A DNA stretch of 64,000 nucleotides from Leisingera sp. NJS204 (GTDB lineage: Bacteria; Pseudomonadota; Alphaproteobacteria; Rhodobacterales; Rhodobacteraceae). The notes under the pieces were generated by a model. The model was given only the letters and a program-made list of their open reading frames with translations. It had not been told where the DNA came from and did no database searches. Shown here in pieces: positions 35,151 through 44,399 of the stretch. How positions within the stretch are numbered: the stretch's first letter is position 1; each line of letters begins with the position of its first letter. Position numbers and translations under genes: made by a program. The stretch is from the NCBI RefSeq assembly GCF_004123675.1, contig NZ_CP035417.1:1541501-1605500 (forward strand). The letters are read 5' to 3'.

Positions 35151-36578
35151 CTACGGCAATTGCACAGGCGTGCCCTCTTCACCCGGCGGCAGCAGATGGC
35201 TCAGAGGCAGGCTTGCCTCAATCACCGTGCCGCTTTGGGTGCCTCGTGATGACAGAATGCGCAAGGCCCCGTCAAGCTGCTCAATCCGTTCTTGCATGTT
35301 GCGCAGGCCAATGCCCGGCCCGCTGCGCGCATCGCGCGGCGGCAATCCGCGGCCATTGTCGGTGATCCGCATGGTGGCGCCTTTGGTGTGGCCGCGCAGG
35401 TCGATGCTGACCCTGCTGGCTTCGGCATGGCGTTCGATATTGGTCAGCGCTTCCTGCGCAATCCGGTACAGCGCGATCTTGGCATCCTGATCCAGCCGGT
35501 TGCGGAACACCACAGTGGAAAATTCTGTCTCAATGCCGGTACGGGCGGCAAAATCATCCGTCAACGCCTTCAGCGCCGGGCCAAGGCCCAGATCGTCCAG
35601 CACACCGGGACGCAGGTCGCGGCTGATACGGCGCACTTCGGTGATTGCAGTCAGCAGGTTATCGGCGCCTTTCTCCAACGGTGCCGCAGCACCGTCGCTG
35701 TCACCGCGGGACAGCCGCCGGCGGGTGTTGTCCAGCGCATAGCGCACCCCGACCAAAAGCTGGCTGATGCCGTCATGCAGCTCCCGCGCCACCCGGCCGC
35801 GCTCTTCTTCCTGGGCATCGAACACCCGCTGGGTCAACTCCTTCAGCTTGGCATCCGCCAGCCGCCGCTCACGCAGGTTCAGGAACATGCCGGAAGCAAA
35901 GACCAGCACCAGAGAAACCAGAGTGATACCGCCGATATAGAAGAATGTACGCTGCACCCGGGCCTCAACCTCGGCCCGCGACGCGGCAACCGAAGCCAGC
36001 ACATCGTCAATGAATACGCCGGTGCCGATCGCCCACTGCCAATCCTGCAGCCCCAGCACATAGGCGATCATCTGCGCCTCTTCCCCGGTTGAGGGCTTCT
36101 CCCAGGTGAAGCTGTGCCAGCCCGCACCGATCCGGGCCAGGCGGATGAATTCATCCACCACCGGCACCCCGGTGCTGTCGGTCAGCCCAGCCCAATTGCG
36201 GTTGATAAATTCAGTCTGCCGCGGGCTGACCAGATTGGTGCCGTCGTAGTCGTAGACAAAAAAGAACCCGTCCTTGCCGTAGATCATCGCGCTGAGGATC
36301 TGGGTGACCCGCTCTTTGGCTTCGGCATCATCGGGGGCGGCCAGCCCGTAGATATGGGCGAAGCCATTGCGCGCCTGGGTCACGTAATTGCGCAGCTCGG
36401 CCTTCTTGGCCTCCAGCAGCTGCAGTTCCAGCGCTTGAATTTCACGTTCGGCCAGGCTGCGCGACTGATAGCCCACCAGCACAGCAATCGCGGTGCCCGC
36501 CACAATCAGCGGCAGGGTCATCAACAGCGACAGCTTCTGCGCATAGGTGGGGCGCAGAATGGATTGGAACAGGCGCAT
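35151..36578 (-). CDS. Cache-domain sensor histidine kinase (NarX/DegS-type HisKA_3)
   Basis: 475 residues. A first membrane segment (LMTLPLIVAGTAIAVLVGYQ) and a second near residue 215 (TFFYIGGITLVSLVLVFASG) enclose a periplasmic single Cache domain (GKDGFFFVYDYDGTNLVSPR, DWQWAIGTGVFIDDV) that binds small organic acids in relatives. The cytosolic part has HisKA_3 with the phosphoacceptor His in RVARELHDGISQLLVGVRYA and an HATPase with ITDNGRGLPP and GPGIGLRNMQER. Its position, divergent to a TRAP operon with a Cache sensor, suggests it senses the TRAP substrate or a related acid. First gene of a three-gene regulatory unit. Confidence 0.92.
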   Translation of the reverse strand: MRLFQSILRPTYAQKLSLLMTLPLIVAGTAIAVLVGYQSRSLAEREIQALELQLLEAKKAELRNYVTQARNGFAHIYGLAAPDDAEAKERVTQILSAMIYGKDGFFFVYDYDGTNLVSPRQTEFINRNWAGLTDSTGVPVVDEFIRLARIGAGWHSFTWEKPSTGEEAQMIAYVLGLQDWQWAIGTGVFIDDVLASVAASRAEVEARVQRTFFYIGGITLVSLVLVFASGMFLNLRERRLADAKLKELTQRVFDAQEEERGRVARELHDGISQLLVGVRYALDNTRRRLSRGDSDGAAAPLEKGADNLLTAITEVRRISRDLRPGVLDDLGLGPALKALTDDFAARTGIETEFSTVVFRNRLDQDAKIALYRIAQEALTNIERHAEASRVSIDLRGHTKGATMRITDNGRGLPPRDARSGPGIGLRNMQERIEQLDGALRILSSRGTQSGTVIEASLPLSHLLPPGEEGTPVQLP

Positions 36579-36862
36579 CAGCAGGGCCCCCGGAATTGGT
36601 CAGATTCTTGTACCGAATCATTTTGCAGCCGCCCAGAGGAATCACATGGGCAGGAGGTATTTGCTCTTAGGGCGGGAGTGGTCCCCTGGGGATTCGCGCC
36701 GGGAATGCAGGAACTTTCCAGCGAATGCCCTCAAAAACGTGCCGTTCTACGCAGTACTAGGTATTCACATAAAATTCATCGCCGCTAGGCTGGCCGCACT
36801 CGAACCGATCCGCCCGGGGGGACCTTCCGGGCAATCCGAAGAATAAATGGGAGGAATAATTA
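36579..36862. promoter_or_regulatory. Divergent regulatory region between sensor kinase and TRAP operon
   Basis: 284 bp without a gene between the start of the kinase and the start of dctP; it must hold both promoters. A strong ribosome site (GGGAGGAATAATTA) precedes dctP. I could not identify a specific palindrome for the response regulator. Confidence 0.5.
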
Positions 36863-37945
36863 ATGGATCGCCGTTCTTTTTTGAGAACTTCCGCGCTGGG
36901 CGGGACTGCCGCAGCAGCCGGCACGCTGGCTGCACCGGCCTATGCCCAGGGCAAGCGCACCCTGACCATGGTCACCACCTGGGGCCGCGGCCTGGCGGGT
37001 GTGCATGATTCCGCGCAGTATGTTGCCGACGCCATCACCGCCATGTCCGGTGGCGACCTGACCGTTGAGGTGAAAGCCGCAGGCGAGCTGGTCGGCGCGT
37101 TCGAAGTGTTCGACGCCGTGACCGCAGGCCAGGCCGACATGTACCATGGTGCCGACTATTATTTCACCGGCCAGCACCCGGGCTACGCTTATTTCACCGC
37201 CGTGCCCTTTGGCATGACCCCGCAGGAACTGACCAACTGGTACTACCACGGCGAAGGCCATGCGCTGCATGACGAGCTGGGCCAGATTTTCGGCCTCAAG
37301 TCCTTCATCGGCGGCAACACCGGCCCGCAGGCCGGCGGCTGGTACAACAAGGAAATCAAAGGCCCCGAAGATTTCAACGGCCTGAAATTCCGGATGCCGG
37401 GCCTGGGCGGCAAGGCGCTGGGCAAACTGGGCGCCTCGGTGCAGAACATCCCCGGTTCCGAAGTCTATCAGGCGCTGTCCTCCGGCGCGATCGACGGCAC
37501 CGAGTGGATCGGTCCTTGGGCGGACGAGAAGGCCGGCTTCCAGGAAATCACCAAGACCTACTACACCGCAGGTTTCCACGAGCCGGGCGCGGCGCTGTCG
37601 GTTGCCACCAACCGCGATGTGTTCGAAGGCCTGTCGCCTGCGCACCAGAAGGTCATTGAAATGGCGTCCGCCGCCGGCCACCAGTGGAGCCTGGCGCAGT
37701 TCATGAACAACAACGGTGCGGCGCTGCAGCGCCTGCAGTCCGGCGGCGTTAAAACCCTGGAGTTCCCGGACAGCGTCTGGGATGCCTTCGGGTCCGCCAC
37801 CAAGGACACCCTTGACGAGTTCATGGGCGACGAATTGTTTGCAAAAATCCGCAGCAGCGTCGAAGCCTCGATGAAGGCCTCCTCGGGCTGGATCACCAAA
37901 TCCGAAGGCGCCTACCGCGTTCAGCGCGACCGCGTCCTGGGCTAA
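36863..37945 (+). CDS. dctP: TRAP transporter substrate-binding protein (2-oxoacid type)
   Basis: 360 residues. Tat-like signal MDRRSFLRTSALGGTAAAAG, cleaved near AYAQG. DctP fold: HDSAQYVADAITAMSGGDLT, AAGELVGAFEVFDAVTAGQA, GGNTGPQAGGWYNKEIKGPE, LKFRMPGLGGKALGKLGA with the substrate-carboxylate Arg, IDGTEWIGPWADEK. The order and wording resemble TakP of Rhodobacter sphaeroides, a dimeric 2-oxoacid binder, so a 2-oxo- or other monocarboxylic acid is the likely ligand. First gene of the TRAP operon; a hairpin in the 140-bp spacer after it would let it be made in excess over the permeases. Confidence 0.9.
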   Translation: MDRRSFLRTSALGGTAAAAGTLAAPAYAQGKRTLTMVTTWGRGLAGVHDSAQYVADAITAMSGGDLTVEVKAAGELVGAFEVFDAVTAGQADMYHGADYYFTGQHPGYAYFTAVPFGMTPQELTNWYYHGEGHALHDELGQIFGLKSFIGGNTGPQAGGWYNKEIKGPEDFNGLKFRMPGLGGKALGKLGASVQNIPGSEVYQALSSGAIDGTEWIGPWADEKAGFQEITKTYYTAGFHEPGAALSVATNRDVFEGLSPAHQKVIEMASAAGHQWSLAQFMNNNGAALQRLQSGGVKTLEFPDSVWDAFGSATKDTLDEFMGDELFAKIRSSVEASMKASSGWITKSEGAYRVQRDRVLG

Positions 37946-37966
37946 TCTGCCTGAAAGGCATCAATC

Positions 37967-37994
37967 GGATCCTCCGCCGCCGCGCGGGGGATCC
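37967..37994 (+). other. Intercistronic hairpin between dctP and dctQ
   Basis: Stem GGATCCTCCGC / GCGGGGGATCC (11 pairs, one G-U) with loop CGCCGC, no U-run. Such hairpins usually protect the upstream part of the mRNA from 3' exonucleases, giving excess binding protein. Confidence 0.7.
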
Positions 37995-38085
37995 ACATGC
38001 AGTTGCTGAAACTGCGGGACGGCCGGCAGACGCCGCGCGCCCAACCCGCTAGCGGCAGCTTCGCAGCAATCTTCCCGGGGGAAAC

Positions 38086-39012
38086 ATGCAGGAAGAGAGT
38101 GGCATCACCTTCTTTGGCGCAATCTGGGGCGGGCTTGTCTGGCTGATCCAGAACATCGCCGGCGCCTTTTACAATTTCGGCTACGCCGTCACCCATCCGC
38201 AGCTGTGGCTTGACTGGTCCGACAAGGCCTCGGTCATGCGCTTTGTCTACTACGGCGGCTCGGTCGAGTTTTTCTTTGTCGTATTCACCGCCTTCCTGGT
38301 GCTGACCGCTATCGGCCTGTACTTTCGCAATGTCATGTGGGGCATGGTGCGCGGGCTGGAAGGGCTGGCCAACACCGTGGGCCGCTTCTTTGCCTGGGCC
38401 GGCCTTTTGATGGTCTTGCAACAGATCATCATTGTCTTCATGCAGCGCGTGTTTGCCCGGCCTGATATCAGTTTCGGCTTTGGCATCCCGTTTTCGCAGG
38501 ACATCAGCTGGTTTGCTGAAGAACTGAAGCTTTACAATGCCTTGGTTGTCTGTCTTTGCGTGACTTACACATTTGTGCAGGGCGGCCATGTGCGGGTGGA
38601 CCTGATCTATTCCGGCATTAGTTTCCGCGCCAAGCGGGTGGTCGACATGCTCGGCTCGCTTTTGTTCATGATGCCCACGGCAGTGCTGACCTGGATGTAC
38701 GGCTGGTTCTTCCTGTGGCGCCACCTGATCGTGCCGAAACCCTCGGCCTCGGACAGCCTGGACCGGCTGGTGATGAAATCCCGCGCCCTGCGCTGGAATG
38801 TGGAGACCATCGGGTTCAGCCCCAACGGGTTCAATGCCTACTTCCTGTTCAAGATCCTGCTGGTGCTGTTTGCGGGCCTCGTGTTCCTGCACGCCATTGC
38901 CTTCTTCTACCGCTCTTATCTTGAGTTCGTCGAAGGCCGAGGCAGCGAAAACAAATACCTCGACAAGGACAGCCTTGGAGAGGGTGAAGAAGCCTACGAA
39001 GGCACGCACTAA
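38086..39012 (+). CDS. dctQ: TRAP transporter small permease, enlarged DctQ
   Basis: 308 residues, against the usual 160-220. About five or six hydrophobic segments are seen: LVWLIQNIAGAFYNFGYAV, FFFVVFTAFLVLTAIGLYF, WAGLLMVLQQIIIVFMQRVF, ELKLYNALVVCLCVTYTFVQ with GGHVRVDLIY, VVDMLGSLLFMMPTAVLTWM, FKILLVLFAGLVFLHAIAFF. The core DctQ motif GGHVRVDLIYSGIS matches the family's Gly-His-Val-Arg-Val-Asp. The C-terminal tail is charged. Extra helices lie at the N-terminus. The spacing to dctM is 15 nt. Confidence 0.88.
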   Translation: MQEESGITFFGAIWGGLVWLIQNIAGAFYNFGYAVTHPQLWLDWSDKASVMRFVYYGGSVEFFFVVFTAFLVLTAIGLYFRNVMWGMVRGLEGLANTVGRFFAWAGLLMVLQQIIIVFMQRVFARPDISFGFGIPFSQDISWFAEELKLYNALVVCLCVTYTFVQGGHVRVDLIYSGISFRAKRVVDMLGSLLFMMPTAVLTWMYGWFFLWRHLIVPKPSASDSLDRLVMKSRALRWNVETIGFSPNGFNAYFLFKILLVLFAGLVFLHAIAFFYRSYLEFVEGRGSENKYLDKDSLGEGEEAYEGTH

Positions 39013-39027
39013 AGGGACGTCAGAAAC

Positions 39028-41382
39028 ATGTTATTTGGACTTGATGGCGTCGAAATCGGCCTGCTCATCGTATTCATGTGCCTCTTCGGGGGCATCCTCT
39101 CCGGCTTTCCGGTGGCCTTTGCCATCGGCGGTGCCGGGATCATCTCCTTCGGGATTATTGCGGCGCTGGACAGCTCCGGTATCCTGATCCACCAGGCCAT
39201 CGACACCTCGTCGCAGGCCTACCGCGATCTGGTGAATTCCGGCATCCGGCCGGATAAGGTTTCGGTCTTCCGATACCCGGACCTGCCAACATTGGCGGAA
39301 CCTGTGTTCACACAAGGCTGGGAAGTGGCGCTCGACCGCAATGTCTCCTTCATCGTCAACCGGATGAATGAGAGGGTTCTGGCCGGTGCCTCGATTGAAA
39401 CCCTGCTGGCAGTTCTAATGTTTGTTCTGATGGGCATCACCCTGGAACGTTCCAAGATCGCCAACGATCTCTTGACCACCATGGCGCGCGTCTTTGGTCC
39501 GCTGCCCGGCGGTCTGGCGGTGTCGATTGTGGTTGTGGGGGCCTTCCTTGCGGCCTCCACCGGTATTGTCGGCGCCACCGTGGTGACCATGGGTCTCTTG
39601 GCGCTGCCCACCATGCTGCGCAACAACTACTCGCCGGAACTGGCAACCGGCGTGATTGCGGCGTCCGGCACCCTGGGCCAGATCATCCCGCCGTCCATCG
39701 TGATTGTTCTACTGGGCACGCTCGCGGGCGACCTGTATTCCACCGCGCAGGAAACCCGCGCGATGGAGGCGGGCTGTTCCGACGCGCTGACTTATCTGGG
39801 CGAGCCTGCGGTGGTATCGGTCGGCACCTTGTTCCAGGCGGCGCTGCTGCCGGGTATCCTGCTGGCGCTGCTTTATGCAACTTACGCCTTTGGCTATGCG
39901 CTGCTGAACCCGCACAAGGCACCTGCCGTGGCGATGGAGCCCGGCACTGGCGAGGTGATCACCCGCGGTGAAGGCCTGACCTGGTTCCTGGCGGTTCCGG
40001 CGGCCTTGGTCGGCGGTGCCATCCTGCTGGGCAGCTTCAACGTGATCGGCAGCCAGAACATCACCGTTTCGACATTCTCGGACGCGGGCGAGACAGCCTC
40101 CCTGCGCACCAATGTCGGTGCCGAGTGCAAGGCCGCGATGATCGACCTGCACGGGCAGGAGGATTGGGACGCCGCTGTTGCCGAACAGGAGGCCATCGAG
40201 GCTGCTGGCGGTGTGACCCTGTCAGAACGGCTGAGCGAGGATGAAATCATCGCCGCCCGTGATGCCAAGATCGCCGCCGCCGCGCCGATCGGCACCGGCA
40301 TTTCGGTGATCATGATCCTGCTGGGGCTGGTGCTGGCCTTTGGCCGCGGTGTGGCGCCGTCGCGCGATGCCAAGCCGCTGATCCTGGGCGCCATCGGCGT
40401 GCTGCTGGTTGCGCTGGTGGATCTGGTGGCAATTGCACCCACAACCTCGGCCGGTGCCACTGTGCTGTGGATTGCACTGCCGCTGCTGCTGGCGCTTTGG
40501 GGCTGCCGCGAGGCCGCTGCGCGCTGCGCCGGAAACGATCTGATCCGGGTGGTGTTCCCGCCGCTGGTGCTGATTGTTGCGGTGCTTGGGTCGATCCTGG
40601 GCGGCATCACCAACCCGACGCCCGCTGCGGCGCTGGGGGCAGGCGGTGCCATCATGCTGGCGGCCTACCGCAAGCTGCAGGATCAGGGCCGGTCCGGCAA
40701 GATTATCATCTGGTCCACCTTTGCCGTCATGCTGTGCATCCTGGTTGGCATGAATTTTGACCTGCGGGTGAACCAGGGCGGCGTTTCCCTGGAAAGCTGG
40801 ATTGCATTCTTTGTGGCCTACGGCGCCTATCTGTTTGCGCTGTTCGGGCTGCTTTACGGCTGCTGGGTGCTGTTCAAGTCCGGCGTGCTGTCACCGATTG
40901 TGCGGGAGACCGCCAAGGTGACCTCAATGGTGTTCACCATCCTGATCGGCTCGCAGCTGTTGAACCTGGTGGTGATCTCCTTTGGCGGCGAACACTATAT
41001 CCAGCAGTTCCTGAAGAGCTTTGACAACGAGATGACGGTCTTTTTGATCGTGATGCTGGTGCTGTTCTTCCTGGGTTTTGTGCTGGACTTCCTGGAGATC
41101 ATCTACATCGTGATCCCCATCGTCGGACCGGTGATCTATGGCGGTTCGTTTGATCCGAAATGGGTCACCATTATGGTGGCGGTGAACCTGCAGACCTCGT
41201 TCCTGACACCGCCCTTCGGTTTTGCGCTGTTTTATTTGCGCGGGGTTGCGCCCAAGGAGGTGACAACGGCCCATATCTACCGCGGGGTTGCGCCGTTTGT
41301 GCTGATCCAGGTGGTGGGCATCGGCATCTTGTGGGCCTTCCCGGCGATTGTGACCATCGTGCCGGCGCTGATTCCGAACTGA
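39028..41382 (+). CDS. dctM: TRAP transporter large permease, enlarged DctM
   Basis: 784 residues, nearly double the usual 430. N-terminal DctM start (LLIVFMCLFGGILSGFPVAF), family motif region STGIVGATVVTMGLLALPTM and GTLGQIIPPSIVIVLLG, C-terminal DFLEIIYIVIPIVGPVIYGG, VNLQTSFLTPPFGFALFYLR. Two insertions: about 60 residues near position 60-110 (YRDLVNSGIRPDKVSVFRYP), and a large central block (about residues 300-560) with a hydrophilic stretch (ADVS-free, Glu/Ala-rich: VAEQEAIEAAGGVTLSERLS) and several extra helices. The reading frame and composition are continuous, so this is a genuine enlarged subtype. Na+-driven uptake with DctP and DctQ. Confidence 0.9.
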   Translation: MLFGLDGVEIGLLIVFMCLFGGILSGFPVAFAIGGAGIISFGIIAALDSSGILIHQAIDTSSQAYRDLVNSGIRPDKVSVFRYPDLPTLAEPVFTQGWEVALDRNVSFIVNRMNERVLAGASIETLLAVLMFVLMGITLERSKIANDLLTTMARVFGPLPGGLAVSIVVVGAFLAASTGIVGATVVTMGLLALPTMLRNNYSPELATGVIAASGTLGQIIPPSIVIVLLGTLAGDLYSTAQETRAMEAGCSDALTYLGEPAVVSVGTLFQAALLPGILLALLYATYAFGYALLNPHKAPAVAMEPGTGEVITRGEGLTWFLAVPAALVGGAILLGSFNVIGSQNITVSTFSDAGETASLRTNVGAECKAAMIDLHGQEDWDAAVAEQEAIEAAGGVTLSERLSEDEIIAARDAKIAAAAPIGTGISVIMILLGLVLAFGRGVAPSRDAKPLILGAIGVLLVALVDLVAIAPTTSAGATVLWIALPLLLALWGCREAAARCAGNDLIRVVFPPLVLIVAVLGSILGGITNPTPAAALGAGGAIMLAAYRKLQDQGRSGKIIIWSTFAVMLCILVGMNFDLRVNQGGVSLESWIAFFVAYGAYLFALFGLLYGCWVLFKSGVLSPIVRETAKVTSMVFTILIGSQLLNLVVISFGGEHYIQQFLKSFDNEMTVFLIVMLVLFFLGFVLDFLEIIYIVIPIVGPVIYGGSFDPKWVTIMVAVNLQTSFLTPPFGFALFYLRGVAPKEVTTAHIYRGVAPFVLIQVVGIGILWAFPAIVTIVPALIPN

Positions 41383-41407
41383 CCAGGGCAACAGGAAAAG
41401 TTAAACG

Positions 41408-41434
41408 AAAAAGGGGCCCAATGCGGGCCCCTTT
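41408..41434 (+). terminator. Terminator of the TRAP operon
   Basis: Perfect stem AAAGGGGCCC / GGGCCCCTTT with loop AATGC, followed by TGCTTTT, starting 26 nt after the dctM stop. Downstream at about 41441-41515 lies a short GC-rich motif ending CCCCGGAGTATTTGCAGAAA, of a kind I believe is common between Rhodobacterales genes. Confidence 0.85.
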
Positions 41435-41525
41435 GCTTTTACGGGGGAGGGGCGCTGCCCCTCTGCGCCTGTGGCGCATTCACCCCGGAGTATTTGCAGA
41501 AAGATGAAACAAGGCGGCGCCGGTT

Positions 41526-41909
41526 TCAGGCGAACTGGATCAGGTCCCAGCGGTTGCCGAAAGGATCGCGCCAGACCGCAACGGTGCCATAGGGTTCATG
41601 GCGCGGCTGTTCCTCGAACATGACGCCCTGAGCCTGCATCGCCGCGTGGTCGCGGGCAAAGTCATCTGAGGCCAGGAACAACCCGACACGGCCGCCGAAC
41701 TGGCTGCCGATGGCAGCCTCCTGTTCCGGTCCTTCGGCACGGGCCAGGATCAAGCTGCCCTGGCTGGCGCCCGGCGGCAGGATACGGACCCAGCGTTTGC
41801 TGCCCTGATCGATATCCTCGGCCAGCTGCCAGCCAAGCCGGCCGCAGTAAAATGCAATTGCGGCGTCGTAATCCGGCACCAGCAGTGAAACGGCGTGAAT
41901 ATGCTGCAT
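41526..41909 (-). CDS. VOC-family (glyoxalase-like) protein
   Basis: 127 residues, one VOC module pair of beta-alpha-beta-beta-beta units: HIHAVSLLVPDYDAAIAFYC, GRLGWQLAEDI, RVGLFLASDDFARDHAAMQA, YGTVAVWRDPFGNRWDLIQF. Possible metal ligands are His at the first strand and Asp/Glu late, but the class-defining set is incomplete, so the activity (lyase, isomerase or resistance) is not known. The ATG overlaps the bpt stop (TGATG), so translation is coupled to it. Confidence 0.82.
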   Translation of the reverse strand: MQHIHAVSLLVPDYDAAIAFYCGRLGWQLAEDIDQGSKRWVRILPPGASQGSLILARAEGPEQEAAIGSQFGGRVGLFLASDDFARDHAAMQAQGVMFEEQPRHEPYGTVAVWRDPFGNRWDLIQFA

Positions 41910-42733
41910 CAGCGGCTTCGATGGATAGGCTGTTCAGGCAACTGGATATTGGCGACCTGTTCGGCAATCGGATCGGTGGACAGCGGATGGCCGGCGGCTT
42001 CGAACTCAGACGGGTCGGACATCTTTTTCCATTCGCTGCGGTGATAAATTTCCAGGCCTGCGAACTTGGCCTTGTAGCTCATCTTCTGGCTGCCGGGCAC
42101 CCAGTAGCCGAGGTAGACATAAGGCAGCCCGGCCTCGCGGGCGATGGCGATATGGTCGAGGATCATAAACGTGCCCAGCGAATTCTGCGGCTGGTCCGGG
42201 GCGTAGAAGGAATAGACCATGCTGAGCCCATCCTCCAGCACGTCGGTCAGTGATACCGCCGTCAGCTTGTTGGATCCGGCCTCGCCATATTCGACAACCC
42301 GGCTGCGCACCGGGGTTTCCTCGATCATAGCAGCGTACTCAAAGACATCCATATCCGCCATGCCGCCATCGGCATGGCGGCTGTCGAGATAGCTGCGGAA
42401 CAGCGAAAACTGGTCTTCGGTTGCCCAGGGCGAGGTTGCACGCCGTTCCAGATGCGCATTGCGTTTAAGCGTGCGTTTCTGGCTGCGGGTGGCAGTAAAG
42501 GCCGCCACATCGATCCGCGCCGACAGGCAGGCGGAACATTCCGAACAGGACGGCCGGTAAAGCACGTTCTGCGAGCGTCTGAAACCCTGTTGGCTAAGGC
42601 TGTTGTTCAGTTGCTCCACCCCGTCGCCCTGCAGCGCGGTGAACAGCTTGCGCTCCATCCGGCCCTCCAGATACGGGCAGGGCTGCGGCGCCGTCACATA
42701 AAACTGCGGTGCAATAGGAAGGGTATGGCGCAT
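41909..42733 (-). CDS. bpt: Aspartate/glutamate leucyltransferase (Bpt)
   Basis: 274 residues. Transfers Leu from Leu-tRNA to N-terminal Asp or Glu of proteins, marking them for ClpS/ClpAP (bacterial N-degron pathway); GNAT-like fold, cytosolic. Seen: the N-terminal cysteine-rich region [32 protein letters not shown], the R/K-rich [49 protein letters not shown], which is the family's most conserved block. The VOC gene is coupled downstream. Normal length for the family. Confidence 0.93.
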   Translation of the reverse strand: MRHTLPIAPQFYVTAPQPCPYLEGRMERKLFTALQGDGVEQLNNSLSQQGFRRSQNVLYRPSCSECSACLSARIDVAAFTATRSQKRTLKRNAHLERRATSPWATEDQFSLFRSYLDSRHADGGMADMDVFEYAAMIEETPVRSRVVEYGEAGSNKLTAVSLTDVLEDGLSMVYSFYAPDQPQNSLGTFMILDHIAIAREAGLPYVYLGYWVPGSQKMSYKAKFAGLEIYHRSEWKKMSDPSEFEAAGHPLSTDPIAEQVANIQLPEQPIHRSR

Positions 42734-43281
42734 CAGAACTCTTCAGCAGTTTCACAGGACAGACGGAACGGTTCGCAACGTGGTCCCATGATGATAGCAA
42801 CGCGGTTCCAGTGCGCCAAGTGGACTTGTGGAAAATGGTTTAACAGGCTCTTGCGTTGGAAGGCGGGCAGACAGCGCCGATTGTTCAATATCTGTCAGAA
42901 GTTGCGCCGCTGAAAGCTTCGGCAAGAGCACTTCCGCAGACCGCCGCGCCTTTGCGCGCTTATGTTCGCATCCGGGCTTGCCTGATCTTTCTGCGTCATC
43001 CGGTGCTGCATTTCTGCCCTTTTGCATGCCTTGCAGCGTTTCCAGTAGTTTGGTTTGCGGGCTATGCCTTACGGTCAGGTTTCCAAGATGCGTTTGTTCA
43101 AACTGCCCATCTAACGCGGCTTGGATGCTTGTGCATGAGATCGCCTGGGATATTGAAGATTCGGGAACGGGGTCAGGCAGGTCCTCAGGCGTATGTGTCC
43201 TGAAAACTGGTACTCCCGGTTGGACGCAAGGCAGCTTAGCATAGCCTTGCCCCTGTGTGTTCCGGAGCAGGCCGGGGTCCG
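42734..43281. other. Gene-free region upstream of bpt
   Basis: About 550 bp between the bpt start and the RDD gene stop. Short ORFs on both strands have no ribosome sites and no recognisable domain. The part next to 42733 should hold the bpt promoter. I see no RNA gene. Confidence 0.5.
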
Positions 43282-43713
43282 TTACACCCGGCGGTTCAGC
43301 ATTGCGGTGCCGAGGAAGTGGTCAGTCAAGCCTTGGCCGCGCGAGGAGGTCAGCATCAGGATGACCGAGATCACCTGCAGAACCGGCAGCGCCAGCGACA
43401 GCGAGTAGCCTGCGGTGTGCAGCGCGGCCAAACTGCTGTCGAGCCGCTGGCCGGAGCCGTCGCGCAGTTCAATCCCGGCAAAGCGCATGCCCCAGGTGGC
43501 AGAGCCATTGGCAATGGTCACGGTCCGGTAGGCAAACCCCGCAGCCAGATACAAAAGCGGCCAGATCAGCAGCCCGGTAAAGGCCGTCAGCACCACTGCG
43601 GCGGCGCTGATCGCAAAGATCAGAATGCTGTCGATGATCCAGGCGATCAGCCGTTTGGCGGGCACGGATGTATAAAATTCTGCCTGGTAATCGGGGTCGG
43701 GCAGGGCGGTCAT
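43282..43713 (-). CDS. RDD-family membrane protein
   Basis: 143 residues. RDD domain: the Arg in VPAKRLIAWIIDSILIFAIS followed by a paired hydrophobic segment, a second helix pair (AAVVLTAFTGLLIWPLLYLA), the conserved GSATWGMRFAGIELRDGSGQ, and a third helix (LALPVLQVISVILMLTS) with the terminal DHFLGTAMLNRR. Function of the family is largely unknown; some members are small-molecule or Na+ transporters. Separated by 111 bp from the DUF2852 gene in the same direction. Confidence 0.85.
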   Translation of the reverse strand: MTALPDPDYQAEFYTSVPAKRLIAWIIDSILIFAISAAAVVLTAFTGLLIWPLLYLAAGFAYRTVTIANGSATWGMRFAGIELRDGSGQRLDSSLAALHTAGYSLSLALPVLQVISVILMLTSSRGQGLTDHFLGTAMLNRRV

Positions 43714-43824
43714 ATGCAGAAGTCCTTTGCGCTGCAGGGGCTAAGCGGGGGGGCGGAGATGGGCCGAACCGTTTCCCCGCCCGGTCAGGGGCGGGGCAGC
43801 CGGAGCCTTTGCGTGCCGGGCAGA

Positions 43825-44280
43825 TCAGTGGCTCTTGGGGCCGCCGTTGCCGGTTTCATCTTCCGGATCATCACTGCGGGCGGCGGTTTGCGCGCGCTCA
43901 TCCATGAACTCGTCAAATTCGGCTTTGTCCTTGGCTTCGCGCAGGCGCTGCAGGAAGGCGTCAAAGTCGTGCTGCTCCTGCTCCAAGCGGTTCAGCGTGT
44001 CTGCCTTGTAGGCATCAAAGGCACTGTTGCCCGAGGGCTGCATAGCGGAATATCCGTGGCGCGCCCATGACTTGCGGTGGCGGCAGGAGGATTTGCTGAA
44101 CATGCGTTTGCTCCAGATCATGTAAAAGAGAAGGGCCAGGCCCACTGGCCAGAAGAACACGAAGCCCAAGACCATGGCGGCAATCCAAGCGCCTTTGCCC
44201 TTGCTGTCCAGCCAGGCTTCGCTGCGGGAAAACCAGCCCTGCACGGGTGTATGGGGGGCGGTAGGGGTGAAACTCGTCAT
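43825..44280 (-). CDS. DUF2852 membrane protein
   Basis: 151 residues. One or two hydrophobic helices (KGAWIAAMVLGFVFFWPVGL, ALLFYMIWSKRMF), then a basic patch (CRHRKSWARHG) and a coiled-coil half ending in the family's AFDAYKADTLNRLEQEQHDF and LREAKDKAEFDEFMDER. Found mainly in Rhodobacterales and relatives; function unknown. The upstream 120 bp contain an inverted repeat and, beyond it, the predicted end of the Mu-like prophage, so the phage inserted just behind this gene's control region. Confidence 0.85.
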   Translation of the reverse strand: MTSFTPTAPHTPVQGWFSRSEAWLDSKGKGAWIAAMVLGFVFFWPVGLALLFYMIWSKRMFSKSSCRHRKSWARHGYSAMQPSGNSAFDAYKADTLNRLEQEQHDFDAFLQRLREAKDKAEFDEFMDERAQTAARSDDPEDETGNGGPKSH

Positions 44281-44299
44281 CAGGGTCCTCCTGGTTGCG

Positions 44300-44384
44300 G
44301 TGAATGTAAATTCTTTTCACATCATTGCATATCGGAACCCGGCGGTCTGAGTTCAAGGGGGATGTGAAAACATTTTACATTCAC
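44300..44384. promoter_or_regulatory. Inverted repeat upstream of the DUF2852 gene
   Basis: Two 24-bp sites in opposite orientation, GTGAATGTAAA(T/A)T at 44300-44323 and its mirror at 44361-44384, with 37 bp between. Each is itself a partial palindrome (GTGAA, 10-12 nt, TTCAC), as expected of an operator for a dimeric regulator. The sites sit 20 and 80 bp before the DUF2852 start codon. Confidence 0.6.
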
Positions 44385-44399
44385 GCATTCGGGCGGCGG

